Source: Candidatus Berkelbacteria bacterium
GTDB lineage: Bacteria > Patescibacteriota > UBA1384 > 2-12-FULL-50-11
Reading direction: 5' to 3'
DNA: 14,032 nucleotides
Assembly (NCBI GenBank): GCA_024654065.1
Contig: JANLIQ010000033.1
Location: forward strand, 1 to 14,032
Under the pieces are notes generated by a model. That model did no database searches. It was given only the letters and a program-made list of their open reading frames with translations, and was not told the DNA's origin. Positions 5,143 to 13,372 of the stretch are shown here, one piece after another (the stretch's first letter is position 1; each line of letters begins with the position of its first letter). The position numbers and the translations under genes are program-made.

Positions 5143-5433
5143 ATGACCGAGAGAGAATTGTTAAATCGTGTCAAGGAAATAGTTCACCATCACCTCGGAA
5201 CCGATGTTCAAATGATTCTGTTTGGCTCTCGTGCCGCAGGCAAAGCGGTTAGCTCGTCTGATTACGACATTGGATTACGAGCCAGCCAGCCGATAGATCC
5301 CTTAACAATGGCTCGAATTTATGATGCAGTCGAAGAACTGCCAACTTTGCAAAAGGTTGAAATTGTTGATCTCACGAAAGTAACAAAACGATTTTACGCC
5401 ACAGCGATGCAGAATACCCAGGCGATAAAATGA
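5143..5433 (+). CDS. mntA: MNT-domain nucleotidyltransferase antitoxin (MntA-like)
   Basis: A minimal nucleotidyltransferase of 96 residues. The catalytic signature GSX10DXD is exact: G28-S29, then ten residues, then D40-Y41-D42 (in FGSRAAGK...SSSDYDIGL). A third acid is likely D76 in KVEIVDLT. In characterised type VII toxin-antitoxin pairs this enzyme inactivates its HEPN partner by transferring AMP to a tyrosine. The gene overlaps the next one as ATGA, fitting a two-gene module with translational coupling. The start is the ATG just downstream of a promoter-like sequence, with no ribosome binding site. The alternative is the HI0073-type protein of the HI0073/HI0074 pair, which is the same family; I am confident of the fold and less so of the toxin-antitoxin role. 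Confidence 0.85.
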   Translation: MTERELLNRVKEIVHHHLGTDVQMILFGSRAAGKAVSSSDYDIGLRASQPIDPLTMARIYDAVEELPTLQKVEIVDLTKVTKRFYATAMQNTQAIK

Positions 5434-5810
5434 ATAACGAGCTAAATAGCGTCTATCTAGACTCGTTCAAGGATGCTGTTCGGAGTTTTCAAGATGCGCT
5501 TATTGCGCCAAAAAATGAACTGTCGCGCGATGCAGCGATCAAACGGTTCGAGTTGGCTTTTGAACTTTCATGGAAATTACTCCAAAGATACTTGCGAGAA
5601 CAGGGTCTCGACTGTCAGTCTCCGAAGTCTTGTTACCAAGCCGGATTAGCGAACAAGTTAGTAACCAACGAAGAAGTGGCGACCGTGATGATAGCCGATC
5701 GCAACTTTTCGGTTCATACTTACAATGAGAAATTTGCCGAGGAACTGTTCTCTCGCCTGCCAAAATATCAAGCTATATTCGACGATTTAATCAAGACCCT
5801 AGAAAACTAG
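5430..5810 (+). CDS. hepT: HEPN-domain toxin / nucleotidyltransferase-binding protein (HepT/HI0074-like)
   Basis: A 126-residue helical protein. Residues 39-59 (RFELAFELSWKLLQ, then RYLREQG) and SPKSCYQAG (64-72) follow the pattern of the HI0074 nucleotidyltransferase-substrate-binding family. DRNFSVHTY (90-98) contains R91 and H96 as the HEPN RX4H ribonuclease motif, and Y98 completes RX4HXY, where the tyrosine is the AMPylation target in the MntA/HepT pairs that have been studied. The gene starts on the last codon of the MNT gene (4-base overlap). It would act as an RNase toxin held in check by the MNT protein; this is inferred from motif and neighbour. A substrate-binding subunit without RNase activity remains possible, because HI0074 itself was described that way. 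Confidence 0.83.
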   Translation: MNNELNSVYLDSFKDAVRSFQDALIAPKNELSRDAAIKRFELAFELSWKLLQRYLREQGLDCQSPKSCYQAGLANKLVTNEEVATVMIADRNFSVHTYNEKFAEELFSRLPKYQAIFDDLIKTLEN

Positions 5811-5836
5811 CTCATTTATGTTAGGTTGGATACATA

Positions 5837-6262
5837 ATGACTGACACATTTAAGAGCATTCTACTAGTGGATGACGATATGACCCTGCGAGAAATGTACG
5901 CTGAGCGGCTCAAGGCCGAAGGATTCCAAGTGAATACCGCCAAAGATGGTGAAGAGGCCCTACGGATGGCAACCGAAAACCATCCCAATATTATCTTGTT
6001 AGATATTATGATGCCGAAAATTAACGGTTTGGATGTATTGAAGAAGCTTAAAGAACAACCAGATACAAAAAGTATTCCTGTTATTGTTTTAACTGCTTTG
6101 ATCCAGGATCGAGAACGTATGGAATCTGTTACTAGAGGCGCTGATGACTACATTGTTAAATCTGAAACAATGCCGGGAGAAGTAATTGCTAAAGTCCACG
6201 CTCTTATCGACAAACCCCGAACAAGCGCCGGAGAACAGCCGGCCAAACCTTCAGAGGCCTAA
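5837..6262 (+). CDS. Single-domain CheY-like response regulator
   Basis: A receiver domain of 141 residues with no output domain. The acidic pocket is D12/D13 (LLVDDD), the phosphorylation site D56 (ILLDIMMP), the switch threonine T86 (VIVLTAL) and the lysine K108 (DDYIVKSE). A hydrophilic tail of about 15 residues, rich in Pro, Ala and Glu, follows the last helix. Without a DNA-binding domain it must act by protein contact, as CheY does. No histidine kinase is in the window. It starts 26 bases after the HEPN gene and its stop is 8 bases before murA, so it is probably co-transcribed with murA. Pilus regulation is plausible because the pilus operon is near and lone receivers often act there, but this is only inference. 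No strong ribosome binding site is seen. Confidence 0.9.
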   Translation: MTDTFKSILLVDDDMTLREMYAERLKAEGFQVNTAKDGEEALRMATENHPNIILLDIMMPKINGLDVLKKLKEQPDTKSIPVIVLTALIQDRERMESVTRGADDYIVKSETMPGEVIAKVHALIDKPRTSAGEQPAKPSEA

Positions 6263-6270
6263 AGCCTGAG

Positions 6271-7593
6271 ATGGCTAGCGCCGACTTAATTAGATTGCGT
6301 GGTGGTAAGCCACTGATAGGAGAAATTCATTTGCGTGGTGCAAAAAATACAGTTCCTAAAAACATGGTTGCAGCACTCCTAACTGATGAACCAGTTATTA
6401 TCCGTGACGTACCTAAAATTGAAGACGTAGATATTATGTCTCGTTTGTTTATGCGTATGGGAGTTGAAGTAGAAGAAGTTCGTCCCGGAACCCTCCAGAT
6501 TGTTGCAAAAAAAATAAAGCTTCCTACCCGGAATGATTTAGTAGACATTACCGGAAGAAGTCGAATCCCAATTCTTACTGCCGGGCCGCTCTTGCACCGT
6601 TTCGGCAGAGCCTTGGTACCAAAACTAGGCGGTTGTAACATCGGACCAAGACCTGTCGACTTTCACGTTAAGGCTTTGCGCGAGCTAGGTGCTGATTATG
6701 ACGAGAACGAAGAGAACGGTGTTTTTAAAACCAAGGGCTTACGTGGCGCGAAGATTATTCTTGAGTACCCCAGCGTTGGTGCTACCGAACAGGTAATTCT
6801 TTCAAGCGTATTAGCCGATGGTCAAACAGAATTACACAATGCTGCCGTTGAACCAGAGATAATGGATTTAATTACTTTACTGCAGAAGATGGGAGCAATT
6901 ATCTCCGTTGACACCGATCGCACAATTTATGTCGAAGGTGTTAAAAAACTTTCTGGAGCTACTCACAGTGGGATGCCAGATCGCAACGAAACAGCATCTT
7001 GGGCTTGCGCCGCCCTGGGCACTAACGGTCGTATTCTGGTTAGGGGAGCGGATCAGTTGGGCATGATGACTTTTTTGAACAAATATCGTCAGATTGGTGG
7101 TGGCTTTGACGTCAATCGAGACGGTATCACCTTCTACAGAGAGAAGGAAAAACTATCTTCCATTACAGTTGAAACTGATGTTCACCCAGGATTTATGACC
7201 GACTGGCAACAACCACTAGTAGTTGTATTAACTCAAGCTGAAGGCAGGTCAGTTGTTCACGAGACCGTTTACCCATCTAGATTTGGGTATATAGAAGAAT
7301 TAAACAAAATGGGTGCCAAGATTAAACTCTTCGAAGAATCACCAGAGATGATTAAATCTAAATTTGGTAAACGTAATTACCGACAGTCTGCCCAGATTGA
7401 TGGACCAACTAAACTCCACGGTTCAGAGATGACAGTTCCAGATCTACGAGCGGGATTCTCATATATAGTCGCTGCTTTAATCGCAGATGGTGAAAGTACG
7501 ATTCACGGATTCAGCGTTCTCCAGCGTGGCTATGAACACCTTGTTGCAAAACTTCAATCACTAGAAGCTGAGATTATTGAAGTCAAAGTCTAG
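6271..7593 (+). CDS. murA: UDP-N-acetylglucosamine 1-carboxyvinyltransferase (MurA)
   Basis: MurA transfers enolpyruvate from PEP to UDP-GlcNAc, the first committed step of peptidoglycan synthesis, in the cytoplasm. The 440-residue length fits the family (about 420-440). GAKN (23-26) holds the substrate lysine. GGCNIGPRPVDFH (120-132) contains C122, the cysteine that reacts with PEP and fosfomycin, so fosfomycin sensitivity would be expected. PGFMTDWQQPLVV (306-318) carries the catalytic aspartate D311, and VPDLRAGFSYIVAALIADG (389-407) is the conserved C-terminal motif. Most relatives have GGCAIGARPVDLH and a P-T-D in place of M-T-D, so the changes are mild. Its ATG is 8 bases after the response regulator; no clear Shine-Dalgarno is visible. 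Its stop overlaps that of the convergent pilus operon. Confidence 0.94.
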   Translation: MASADLIRLRGGKPLIGEIHLRGAKNTVPKNMVAALLTDEPVIIRDVPKIEDVDIMSRLFMRMGVEVEEVRPGTLQIVAKKIKLPTRNDLVDITGRSRIPILTAGPLLHRFGRALVPKLGGCNIGPRPVDFHVKALRELGADYDENEENGVFKTKGLRGAKIILEYPSVGATEQVILSSVLADGQTELHNAAVEPEIMDLITLLQKMGAIISVDTDRTIYVEGVKKLSGATHSGMPDRNETASWACAALGTNGRILVRGADQLGMMTFLNKYRQIGGGFDVNRDGITFYREKEKLSSITVETDVHPGFMTDWQQPLVVVLTQAEGRSVVHETVYPSRFGYIEELNKMGAKIKLFEESPEMIKSKFGKRNYRQSAQIDGPTKLHGSEMTVPDLRAGFSYIVAALIADGESTIHGFSVLQRGYEHLVAKLQSLEAEIIEVKV

Positions 7594-9005
7594 AGAATCG
7601 GTTCTTCTTTCCAACTAAGAATTGCAAACGAACCAGTCGTTGGGAACTGCGGAGGAGGGTTAAGAGCCAAATAGGTGTCGTAAGTTTGAACCGTACTTCC
7701 GTAACCCGAAATAACTTGGTTGCTACCGTTTACCCAGCTCCAAGTCCACCAGGAAGCCGAGCCGATACCGCCGTAAACACTAATTTTAGTTTTGAGATTA
7801 TTCGGGTAATATGGTCGAAAAACTTTCCCTTTTTGGCTCAAAAGGTACGCGTCGATATTAAGGTCGGCCTCCGAAGCTGAATTTACGGCTAAATCGCTCT
7901 GACTAATCAGCCCAAGGGCGACCGTACCGTCTTTGACAGTATAATTAATGTCGTTTTGTAGAAAGATATTAGTGTTAGTGCTTGTAGAATCAGGCAAGCG
8001 GCCGGAGGCCAAAGTAATGCGTGCGCCGATTGTTCCCCAAACCCAAGCGTTATCTTCAACAAAAATGACGCCATTAGTAGGTAAGGCACGATTAGTACTC
8101 TCCCAAACTACCGACTGCATTAGTGATCGTTTTCTGCCGTGATTAACACAGCTACCGCCAGTACCGCCGTTATCAAGCGAGGCGGTGACTTTACCGACGG
8201 TGATGGTATTACCGGCATTGAAACGCACGGCGTAGCCACTATGGGTTTTTTGACCTTGACCGTTAAGTAGAGTAGGCAAGTATATACCGCTAGCATTTGC
8301 CGCTAATTTCAGGTCGTTCAAATCGGTTGTCAGTTGGTTGAAATCTACTTGCGGGACCGGAAATTGCCAGTAGCTGGTCGGCCCGCCGATCCCCCAGACA
8401 CCATTTTTGGTCGTACCGTTTCCGCCAAAACAGTTGGCTGGCACATAAGTATTAACGGCCGCAGCGACGATGCCGTTGGCAGTGCCATCAAAGTGGATAC
8501 CTCGGTTAGAGTGAACCAACCCGTTAGTAGATTCGGTGTCGCCAAACCAGGCCTCGGAGTTGGTGACAAACGAGTATTGAGCAAACGAAGGGATGCCGAG
8601 CGTTGCAACTACTGTTCGCTTCTCCCCGCTAACTGTGACACCTTCCGCTCGTACCGAGACAACGGTATTGCTTCCCTGTGGTGGGGTAATTGTAATGTTG
8701 TAGCTACCCAACACTTCTCCCGCAGTATTCTTATAGGTGTGGGTGTACGGCCCGTAGGGCCCGTTGCCCTGGCAGGCCTGGCCATCGCAGTAATCCAGGT
8801 TGTTATGAGACAGATGCCAAAGATAGTAGTTAATACCCGCTTCGGCGATACTTAAAGCTTGGTTAGATTTTACTTGTCGTTTGACGATGGCGTAATTATT
8901 ATAGTTTAGGCTCATTATCGCACCTGTGGTGATGAGCATTACTGCCGCAAAGGCCAAAAGCATCGGCAAGAAATAACCAGGCCTATTCTTAAAGGTCTTT
9001 TTCAT
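7590..9005 (-). CDS. PilX-like pilus tip or minor pilin protein
   Basis: A 471-residue secreted protein with one N-terminal hydrophobic helix (residues 11-33). The segment RQVKSNQALSIAEAGINYYLWHL (43-65) matches the helix after the membrane in PilX-type pilus proteins, with the AEAG motif at 54-57. A prepilin peptidase site could be G10 before Y11, but the glutamate normally at +5 is absent (M15), as in GspK-type tip pseudopilins. Cysteines come in close pairs such as C73/C78 and may form a disulfide. The rest is rich in Gly, Asn, Thr and Ser, typical of beta-rich surface domains; I recognise no specific domain. Its ATG overlaps the previous pilin's TGA by four bases, and it ends the operon. 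Pilus tip or surface adhesion is an inference. Confidence 0.75.
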   Translation of the reverse strand: MKKTFKNRPGYFLPMLLAFAAVMLITTGAIMSLNYNNYAIVKRQVKSNQALSIAEAGINYYLWHLSHNNLDYCDGQACQGNGPYGPYTHTYKNTAGEVLGSYNITITPPQGSNTVVSVRAEGVTVSGEKRTVVATLGIPSFAQYSFVTNSEAWFGDTESTNGLVHSNRGIHFDGTANGIVAAAVNTYVPANCFGGNGTTKNGVWGIGGPTSYWQFPVPQVDFNQLTTDLNDLKLAANASGIYLPTLLNGQGQKTHSGYAVRFNAGNTITVGKVTASLDNGGTGGSCVNHGRKRSLMQSVVWESTNRALPTNGVIFVEDNAWVWGTIGARITLASGRLPDSTSTNTNIFLQNDINYTVKDGTVALGLISQSDLAVNSASEADLNIDAYLLSQKGKVFRPYYPNNLKTKISVYGGIGSASWWTWSWVNGSNQVISGYGSTVQTYDTYLALNPPPQFPTTGSFAILSWKEEPIL

Positions 9006-9580
9006 AGGTTTGTCTTAAAGTTACGCAAAGTTATTTTCGTTGTCACTATTATCGGGCTTTTTAGAATGTTGCCTGAGTCGATAGCGCTTAGTGTTGGCTC
9101 AACGATTTTTATGCTCGAAACAGAAACGGGAAAGTTAAGTAACACGTTTTGGTCGTTGTAGTAGCGGAAAGCGGGGTTGTTCACAGCGTTAGTTGTCTTC
9201 CCCACCAAGGTATACACCTTAGCGTCAGCTTCGTTGTAGGTGTAATCTGGTGCTTGGCCTGTTGGTGGGATAACCGAGTATCTGAGGGCCGTGCCATCAA
9301 GATAAAATTTTATTTCGCTCGGAGCGTTATCAGCTACATTCGGGTAACCACGAATTTTAAAAATGGTTTCTGTTGCCTCCATGATAAGAGTTGAGCTACG
9401 CAAGACCCGGCTTAAACGATCGATTGCTAAGTTTAATTCTGTTTGTACAACTGACTGAGTCTCAACCAATTTATTATTGGAATAGCTTTTTATAATGGTG
9501 CTAGACACCAGACCTCCAAATAGGGAGACAATAAAGATAACAATAATTAACTCAAGTACGGAAAATCCCCCTTTTTTCAT
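9002..9580 (-). CDS. Minor pilin with prepilin cleavage site
   Basis: A 192-residue prepilin. The class III signal is MKKGG followed by FSVLELIIVIFIVSLFGGL, with cleavage predicted after G5 and the conserved glutamate E10 at +5. The hydrophobic spine runs from residue 6 to about 30. The helix continues as a QTELNLAIDRLSRVLRSST stretch typical of PulJ/GspJ and PilW-like minor pilins, and a beta-rich domain follows. It contains no cysteines. It overlaps the genes on both sides by four bases (ATGA), which argues for strict co-expression and equal dosage. It may help initiate the pilus with the two neighbouring proteins. A more exact name is not supported by the sequence. Confidence 0.85.
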   Translation of the reverse strand: MKKGGFSVLELIIVIFIVSLFGGLVSSTIIKSYSNNKLVETQSVVQTELNLAIDRLSRVLRSSTLIMEATETIFKIRGYPNVADNAPSEIKFYLDGTALRYSVIPPTGQAPDYTYNEADAKVYTLVGKTTNAVNNPAFRYYNDQNVLLNFPVSVSSIKIVEPTLSAIDSGNILKSPIIVTTKITLRNFKTNL

Positions 9581-10986
9581 GACGAAACTATGAACCCATT
9601 AATTTGGGTTACTACCTGACCGTTTGAGTCAAGTAACAGATCCCATCCACCAGGGACCGCTCCAGAAAGATCAAACGTTGCCGTTACAGACTTCTGGTTC
9701 GGATCAACGTTAGTAAAAGAAGAGAGGATATCAGAGCTACCCGTTTTGCGAAGAAGCACGGTTGTATTACCCGTAAAATTGAATCCTTCTATTACGACCT
9801 CTACAGATACTCCGCTCGTACCCGATGCAGGGCTGACGCTCTCGATACGTGGCCAGTTGGAGTTGGTGGTAACAACCATCGTTACGTCTAGGGTTGTACC
9901 TGGATTAACGGAAACATTCTGGTACGGACTGGTACTTACAATGTAATAGCTACCACCAATCGTAAGCGCGTAACTATCCCACTCGATATTACTGAAAGTA
10001 ATGGGACCGCCAGCACCCGTTTGGGTGTATATATTTTTAGGAGTATCTGGGTTGGTAGCGGTTAGTTTGCTTGACGTAGCCGTAACAGCGAGGCCGGCCA
10101 AAGGCAGCCCTGCCTGATCAGTAAGATTTACGGTCATATTTGACAGCAGATCGATAGATAACGTTTGGATAGTTACTTGCTGAACGTTGATATCGACATC
10201 TGGCTGGATCTGATTGGGATTCTGACTAGTCCGACTCGTAGTAAAGTCTGTCGAATACCCTGTTTTAGTAGCAACGATGTGGTAACCGTTTTGGTTGTCT
10301 GGCAATAAGTTAGCAACAAAAACATAACCCTGATCGTTGGTTAGGCCCGTCAAGGAAATATTGACTTCGGTATTTTCGATTGTCACCGTAGCCGAAGCAA
10401 CTGGAAGTCCTTGGGCATTAATAACCTTAACAAGCATCATCCCTGTCTGCGAAGGCGTCTCCGCAGCTTTGGCGGCGGCGTTACTCGAAAGCTTAACTAA
10501 AACCGTTGGAGTACCTACCTTCAAAGCCTCTACGTTGACTCTTTTATAATCCATTGGTACAGGGTCATAGGTTGAAGAAGTACCGCCATCCGTACAGCTC
10601 CAAAGAGAGGGGTTGTCATCAACGGGTATCACACAGCCGTCAAACGGATCATCCACGAAGATTATGGCAGTATTGAGAGTGAAACTCACCCCACCTCTAG
10701 TTACGGTTTGGCTGTCAGGAATGCTTCCCTGGGGGAGAATCGTACCACCTTGAGTAGAAAGAGAGTCGTAGGGTAGGTTACGTAGGTACTCTAGCTGCTC
10801 ATTGGCTAATGCCCCAGCCATAGTTCGAATTTTGCCGGAGTTAGTGGCATTAAGCATCACCAAGAATGATCCAATTACCGCACCGAAAATGACAGTGATT
10901 ACAAAAGCATCAATAATTAATTCAATAAGAGTAAATCCGCTCTTTTTGCAGCCAACGTTATGGGAGGAATGGATTGCTCTTGCCAA
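9577..10986 (-). CDS. Large pilin with carboxypeptidase-regulatory-like and TIG-like domains
   Basis: A 469-residue prepilin. KKSG-FTLIELIIDAFVI predicts cleavage after G17 with E22 at +5; the membrane helix is about 18-46, followed by the amphipathic segment of type IV pilins (GALANEQLEYLRNLPYDSL, 58-76). C118 and C131 may bond. From 181 to 250 lies a carboxypeptidase-regulatory-like beta domain (GMMLVKVINAQGLPVASATV, later TNDQGYVFVANL), and a similar unit occupies about 282-375. Residues 378-469 match an IPT/TIG fold, with PRIESVSPASGTSG and VIEGFNFTGNTTV. This makes an adhesin-like pilin three times the usual length. The start is TTG with AAGGAGGG five bases upstream; that site lies inside pilO, so the genes overlap by 29 bases. 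Adhesion is an inference from the domains. Confidence 0.85.
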   Translation of the reverse strand: MARAIHSSHNVGCKKSGFTLIELIIDAFVITVIFGAVIGSFLVMLNATNSGKIRTMAGALANEQLEYLRNLPYDSLSTQGGTILPQGSIPDSQTVTRGGVSFTLNTAIIFVDDPFDGCVIPVDDNPSLWSCTDGGTSSTYDPVPMDYKRVNVEALKVGTPTVLVKLSSNAAAKAAETPSQTGMMLVKVINAQGLPVASATVTIENTEVNISLTGLTNDQGYVFVANLLPDNQNGYHIVATKTGYSTDFTTSRTSQNPNQIQPDVDINVQQVTIQTLSIDLLSNMTVNLTDQAGLPLAGLAVTATSSKLTATNPDTPKNIYTQTGAGGPITFSNIEWDSYALTIGGSYYIVSTSPYQNVSVNPGTTLDVTMVVTTNSNWPRIESVSPASGTSGVSVEVVIEGFNFTGNTTVLLRKTGSSDILSSFTNVDPNQKSVTATFDLSGAVPGGWDLLLDSNGQVVTQINGFIVSS

Positions 10987-11725
10987 AGTTACCCTCCTTG
11001 GTTACGTCTGGAGCCTCGGCATAAGTCTGGTAGCCATCAAACAAAGTCTTGGCTTGGCTTAGAAGATCTTTTACTGATCCAGAAAATTCTAGCTTACTGG
11101 AAGGCGTCCAGAAAACTTTACCGCTAATAGTAGCCGTGGATTTACCAGCGGTTTTAGTTAGATCAATACTAGTGACGGTGTTCCAACGAATGAAAGTTTT
11201 TAATTTTGTTAGGAGAGTAAGCGTTGTTGGGTAGTCCCACTCACCACTTAGGGAAAAGTCTGTTCCTGTGCCAGTACCTGAACTAGTAATAATCGGTTGC
11301 GTGCCTCCTGCTGAGCCAGATCCGGGTTTTATATCATTCTCATCTTTTGGCGCAGCAGGGGCTGCAACCTGAGAAGCTAAAGCCCCCTCTGAAAATGGAA
11401 CGGTGATAGTGGCATTGAGTCCCAAGCTCCGAGTCAAGCCGTCAAACTGGAGCAAGAGCAGATCTGCTGATGGTGAGCTAGGCAGAGCGGTATTAGCGGT
11501 ATCATATAGATCGGCTACGGTCGTTTTAGCGGCTACCAAGTCTTTAACGGTAGAAGCTTCCGTTTGGCTGGATTTTATCTGCTCTGCCAAGTCGTTGGAT
11601 TGAGCTTTATTTTCGTTAAAGGTCTTGAGTACAGGAGGGAAGAAAAACCAAATAATGGCAATAGTGATAACCAAAAACAGGCCACTTATAACAAGGAAAT
11701 ATTTACTAGTAAGTAGGTGATGCAT
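10958..11725 (-). CDS. pilO: Type IV pilus inner-membrane protein PilO
   Basis: The 255-residue protein has the PilO layout: one membrane helix near the N terminus (residues 9-29), a coiled-coil stretch (36-75) and a periplasmic or external ferredoxin-like domain. Partway through, residues 111-155 form a low-complexity linker rich in Pro, Gly, Ser and Thr that is not usual for PilO. PilO pairs with PilN to connect the cytoplasmic PilM ring to the assembly platform. The order pilM-pilN-pilO supports the name, since similarity alone is weak. It starts one base after the pilN stop and overlaps the following pilin by 29 bases. No PilP or PilQ partner follows, as expected in an organism without an outer membrane. 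Confidence 0.75.
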   Translation of the reverse strand: MHHLLTSKYFLVISGLFLVITIAIIWFFFPPVLKTFNENKAQSNDLAEQIKSSQTEASTVKDLVAAKTTVADLYDTANTALPSSPSADLLLLQFDGLTRSLGLNATITVPFSEGALASQVAAPAAPKDENDIKPGSGSAGGTQPIITSSGTGTGTDFSLSGEWDYPTTLTLLTKLKTFIRWNTVTSIDLTKTAGKSTATISGKVFWTPSSKLEFSGSVKDLLSQAKTLFDGYQTYAEAPDVTKEGNFGKSNPFLP

Positions 11726-11726
11726 A

Positions 11727-12272
11727 TTATTTTTTAGTTATTGAGACGCTAATGGAGAAGGTATAGGTTTTGTTAGTCTCTGAAGTGGACTCAGTTAAGC
11801 CAGTAATACTGGAGCTGGAAATTAATTTATTTGTGGCAAGCTTGTCTTTAAATAAAATTATTGAGCGTCGATCTGTAGACTCACCGCTAATAGTAGTTGT
11901 TGGGGGTTTAGTAGTGTCGCTACTTATTTTGATCGAAGTTAATTGGGTATTGGAAGGAGTAGATTCGGCAATAGCGTTTAGGACTAAATTCCAGTCATAA
12001 CTAGATCGGTACGTAGAAGCATTCTTAACCCGGCTTTGGATAAAAGCAGCTTGGTTAAGGAGGGCTTTATCTTTATTCTTTTCGGCGGACAAGCGCTCAA
12101 TCTCAGCCTGTTGGCTACCTAAGTTAATTTTCTGGGTGTAGTTGTAAGTCGCTAATCCAGCTATTCCTAACACCAGAGCAGAAGAGATAACTATATAAGC
12201 AAGAGTTACAACGTAAACTAGCGACTTCAGGCCCTTGCGTTGTTTAATTTCTGGTGGAACTAAATTAATCAT
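11727..12272 (-). CDS. pilN: Type IV pilus assembly protein PilN
   Basis: A 181-residue bitopic protein. The N-terminal MINLVPPEIK matches the conserved INLLP motif with which PilN binds a groove of PilM. A single membrane helix runs from about 17 to 42, then a coiled coil (46-82) and a small ferredoxin-like domain. It lies 8 bases after pilM and one base before pilO, the standard platform order. The C-terminal half is rich in Ser and Thr, typical of exported domains in this operon. Dimerisation with PilO is the known role. Confidence 0.85.
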   Translation of the reverse strand: MINLVPPEIKQRKGLKSLVYVVTLAYIVISSALVLGIAGLATYNYTQKINLGSQQAEIERLSAEKNKDKALLNQAAFIQSRVKNASTYRSSYDWNLVLNAIAESTPSNTQLTSIKISSDTTKPPTTTISGESTDRRSIILFKDKLATNKLISSSSITGLTESTSETNKTYTFSISVSITKK

Positions 12273-12280
12273 TTTCTATA

Positions 12281-13324
12281 TTATTCAGCACTTCTCATCG
12301 CTAGACCAATCGCATCAGCGAAGGTATGAGTTAACTCTACAGGAACTGGGAAATGATGGGTATCAACATTTCTAAATGGCTCGGCTAGAGTGGTTGGTAA
12401 ACCAGTCTCTTTCTGAATAATTTCAGCAACATTGGGAATTCCGGCTCCTGTACCAGAAACAATGAGCTGTTCGATCTTCAATCCTGGACAGACACGGTTC
12501 TCAAAGAACTTGGTAATATGCACCAACTCGTCAAATACAGGTGCGAGCCTTTCACGCAGATCGGGTACGGGAGCGGTAATGGTTTGGGCGATCGTGTGAG
12601 TGCCCCAAGGAACAGTCGAGGTCACGCGCAAACTTTGACCCTCTGCTACTGATGCCCCAGTTCCTCCAACGCCCATGTCGACAACTATTCGGGCTTTCTG
12701 ATCGTTTGCGGGCATGACAGAGCGGATGATAGCCCCCGGTTTGATATCAATTCCAGATAATTCCAGATGAGCTTTTTCGCATAACTCAACTATCGAGTTA
12801 ACCAAGGTCTTTCTTGTAGCGGCAGCAAAGACAGTTATCTGTGGCAAGTTCGATGTACTAGGTCTAGCTGGAACCTCCTTAGCGGACTTTATGGAGTCAG
12901 CGTCCAGAAGCTTGCTAGCAGTTGCCTGATCAATTGGCTTACACTTACTGGAAACTTTTTCGTAATCAATGTGGTAGTCATCGGGATTAATCGATAGTCG
13001 TTCCGCTAATTCAAAAGGCAAAGCCTTCTCTAGCTCATCCTTAGGCAGGTCTGGCATAGTCAAGGTGGCGGAGAAGATTACAGATTCCGGTAGGGCAAAC
13101 ATCGCCTTCCGAGTGGTGATAGAGTGCGGTTTGGCAATTCTCATGGCCTCGTCAACCGTCTTGGCGATTTCGTCCACATTGTCGATTTTATCTATCTTCC
13201 AAGACCCGGGCGGGATATTTGCTAGATGCATTCCCTGCAAGCGAAAACGCTTACCTAAATGCTCAAGACTAGCAATCTTGACCGTTTCGTGACCAATATC
13301 AACACCAACCACAACTTGTCCCAA
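12281..13324 (-). CDS. pilM: Type IV pilus assembly ATPase-like protein PilM
   Basis: An actin-like cytoplasmic protein of 347 residues that forms a ring or disc under the pilus platform. The first phosphate loop is GVDIGHETVKI (7-17), the second VVDMGVGGTGAS (214-225), and the adenosine motif is LIVSGTGAGIPNV (287-299). LPFELAERL (102-110) is the PilM region used for PilN contact. A poorly conserved insertion of about 35 residues (125-160) is visible. The start is TTG with GGGAGGG only three bases upstream. A GTG four codons further in would also work, but its spacing is worse. It is separated from pilC by 48 bases, in which I see no clear terminator or promoter. Confidence 0.92.
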   Translation of the reverse strand: MGQVVVGVDIGHETVKIASLEHLGKRFRLQGMHLANIPPGSWKIDKIDNVDEIAKTVDEAMRIAKPHSITTRKAMFALPESVIFSATLTMPDLPKDELEKALPFELAERLSINPDDYHIDYEKVSSKCKPIDQATASKLLDADSIKSAKEVPARPSTSNLPQITVFAAATRKTLVNSIVELCEKAHLELSGIDIKPGAIIRSVMPANDQKARIVVDMGVGGTGASVAEGQSLRVTSTVPWGTHTIAQTITAPVPDLRERLAPVFDELVHITKFFENRVCPGLKIEQLIVSGTGAGIPNVAEIIQKETGLPTTLAEPFRNVDTHHFPVPVELTHTFADAIGLAMRSAE

Positions 13325-13372
13325 ATTCCCTCCCTAAATACATCTTGCCGTGTCGCTTGGTTGTCGTCAAAT

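Noticed and set aside
8334..8855. Plus-strand open frame of 173 codons inside the PilX-like gene
   Set aside because: It lies antisense to a well supported pilus gene and its translation shows no domain or natural start context.
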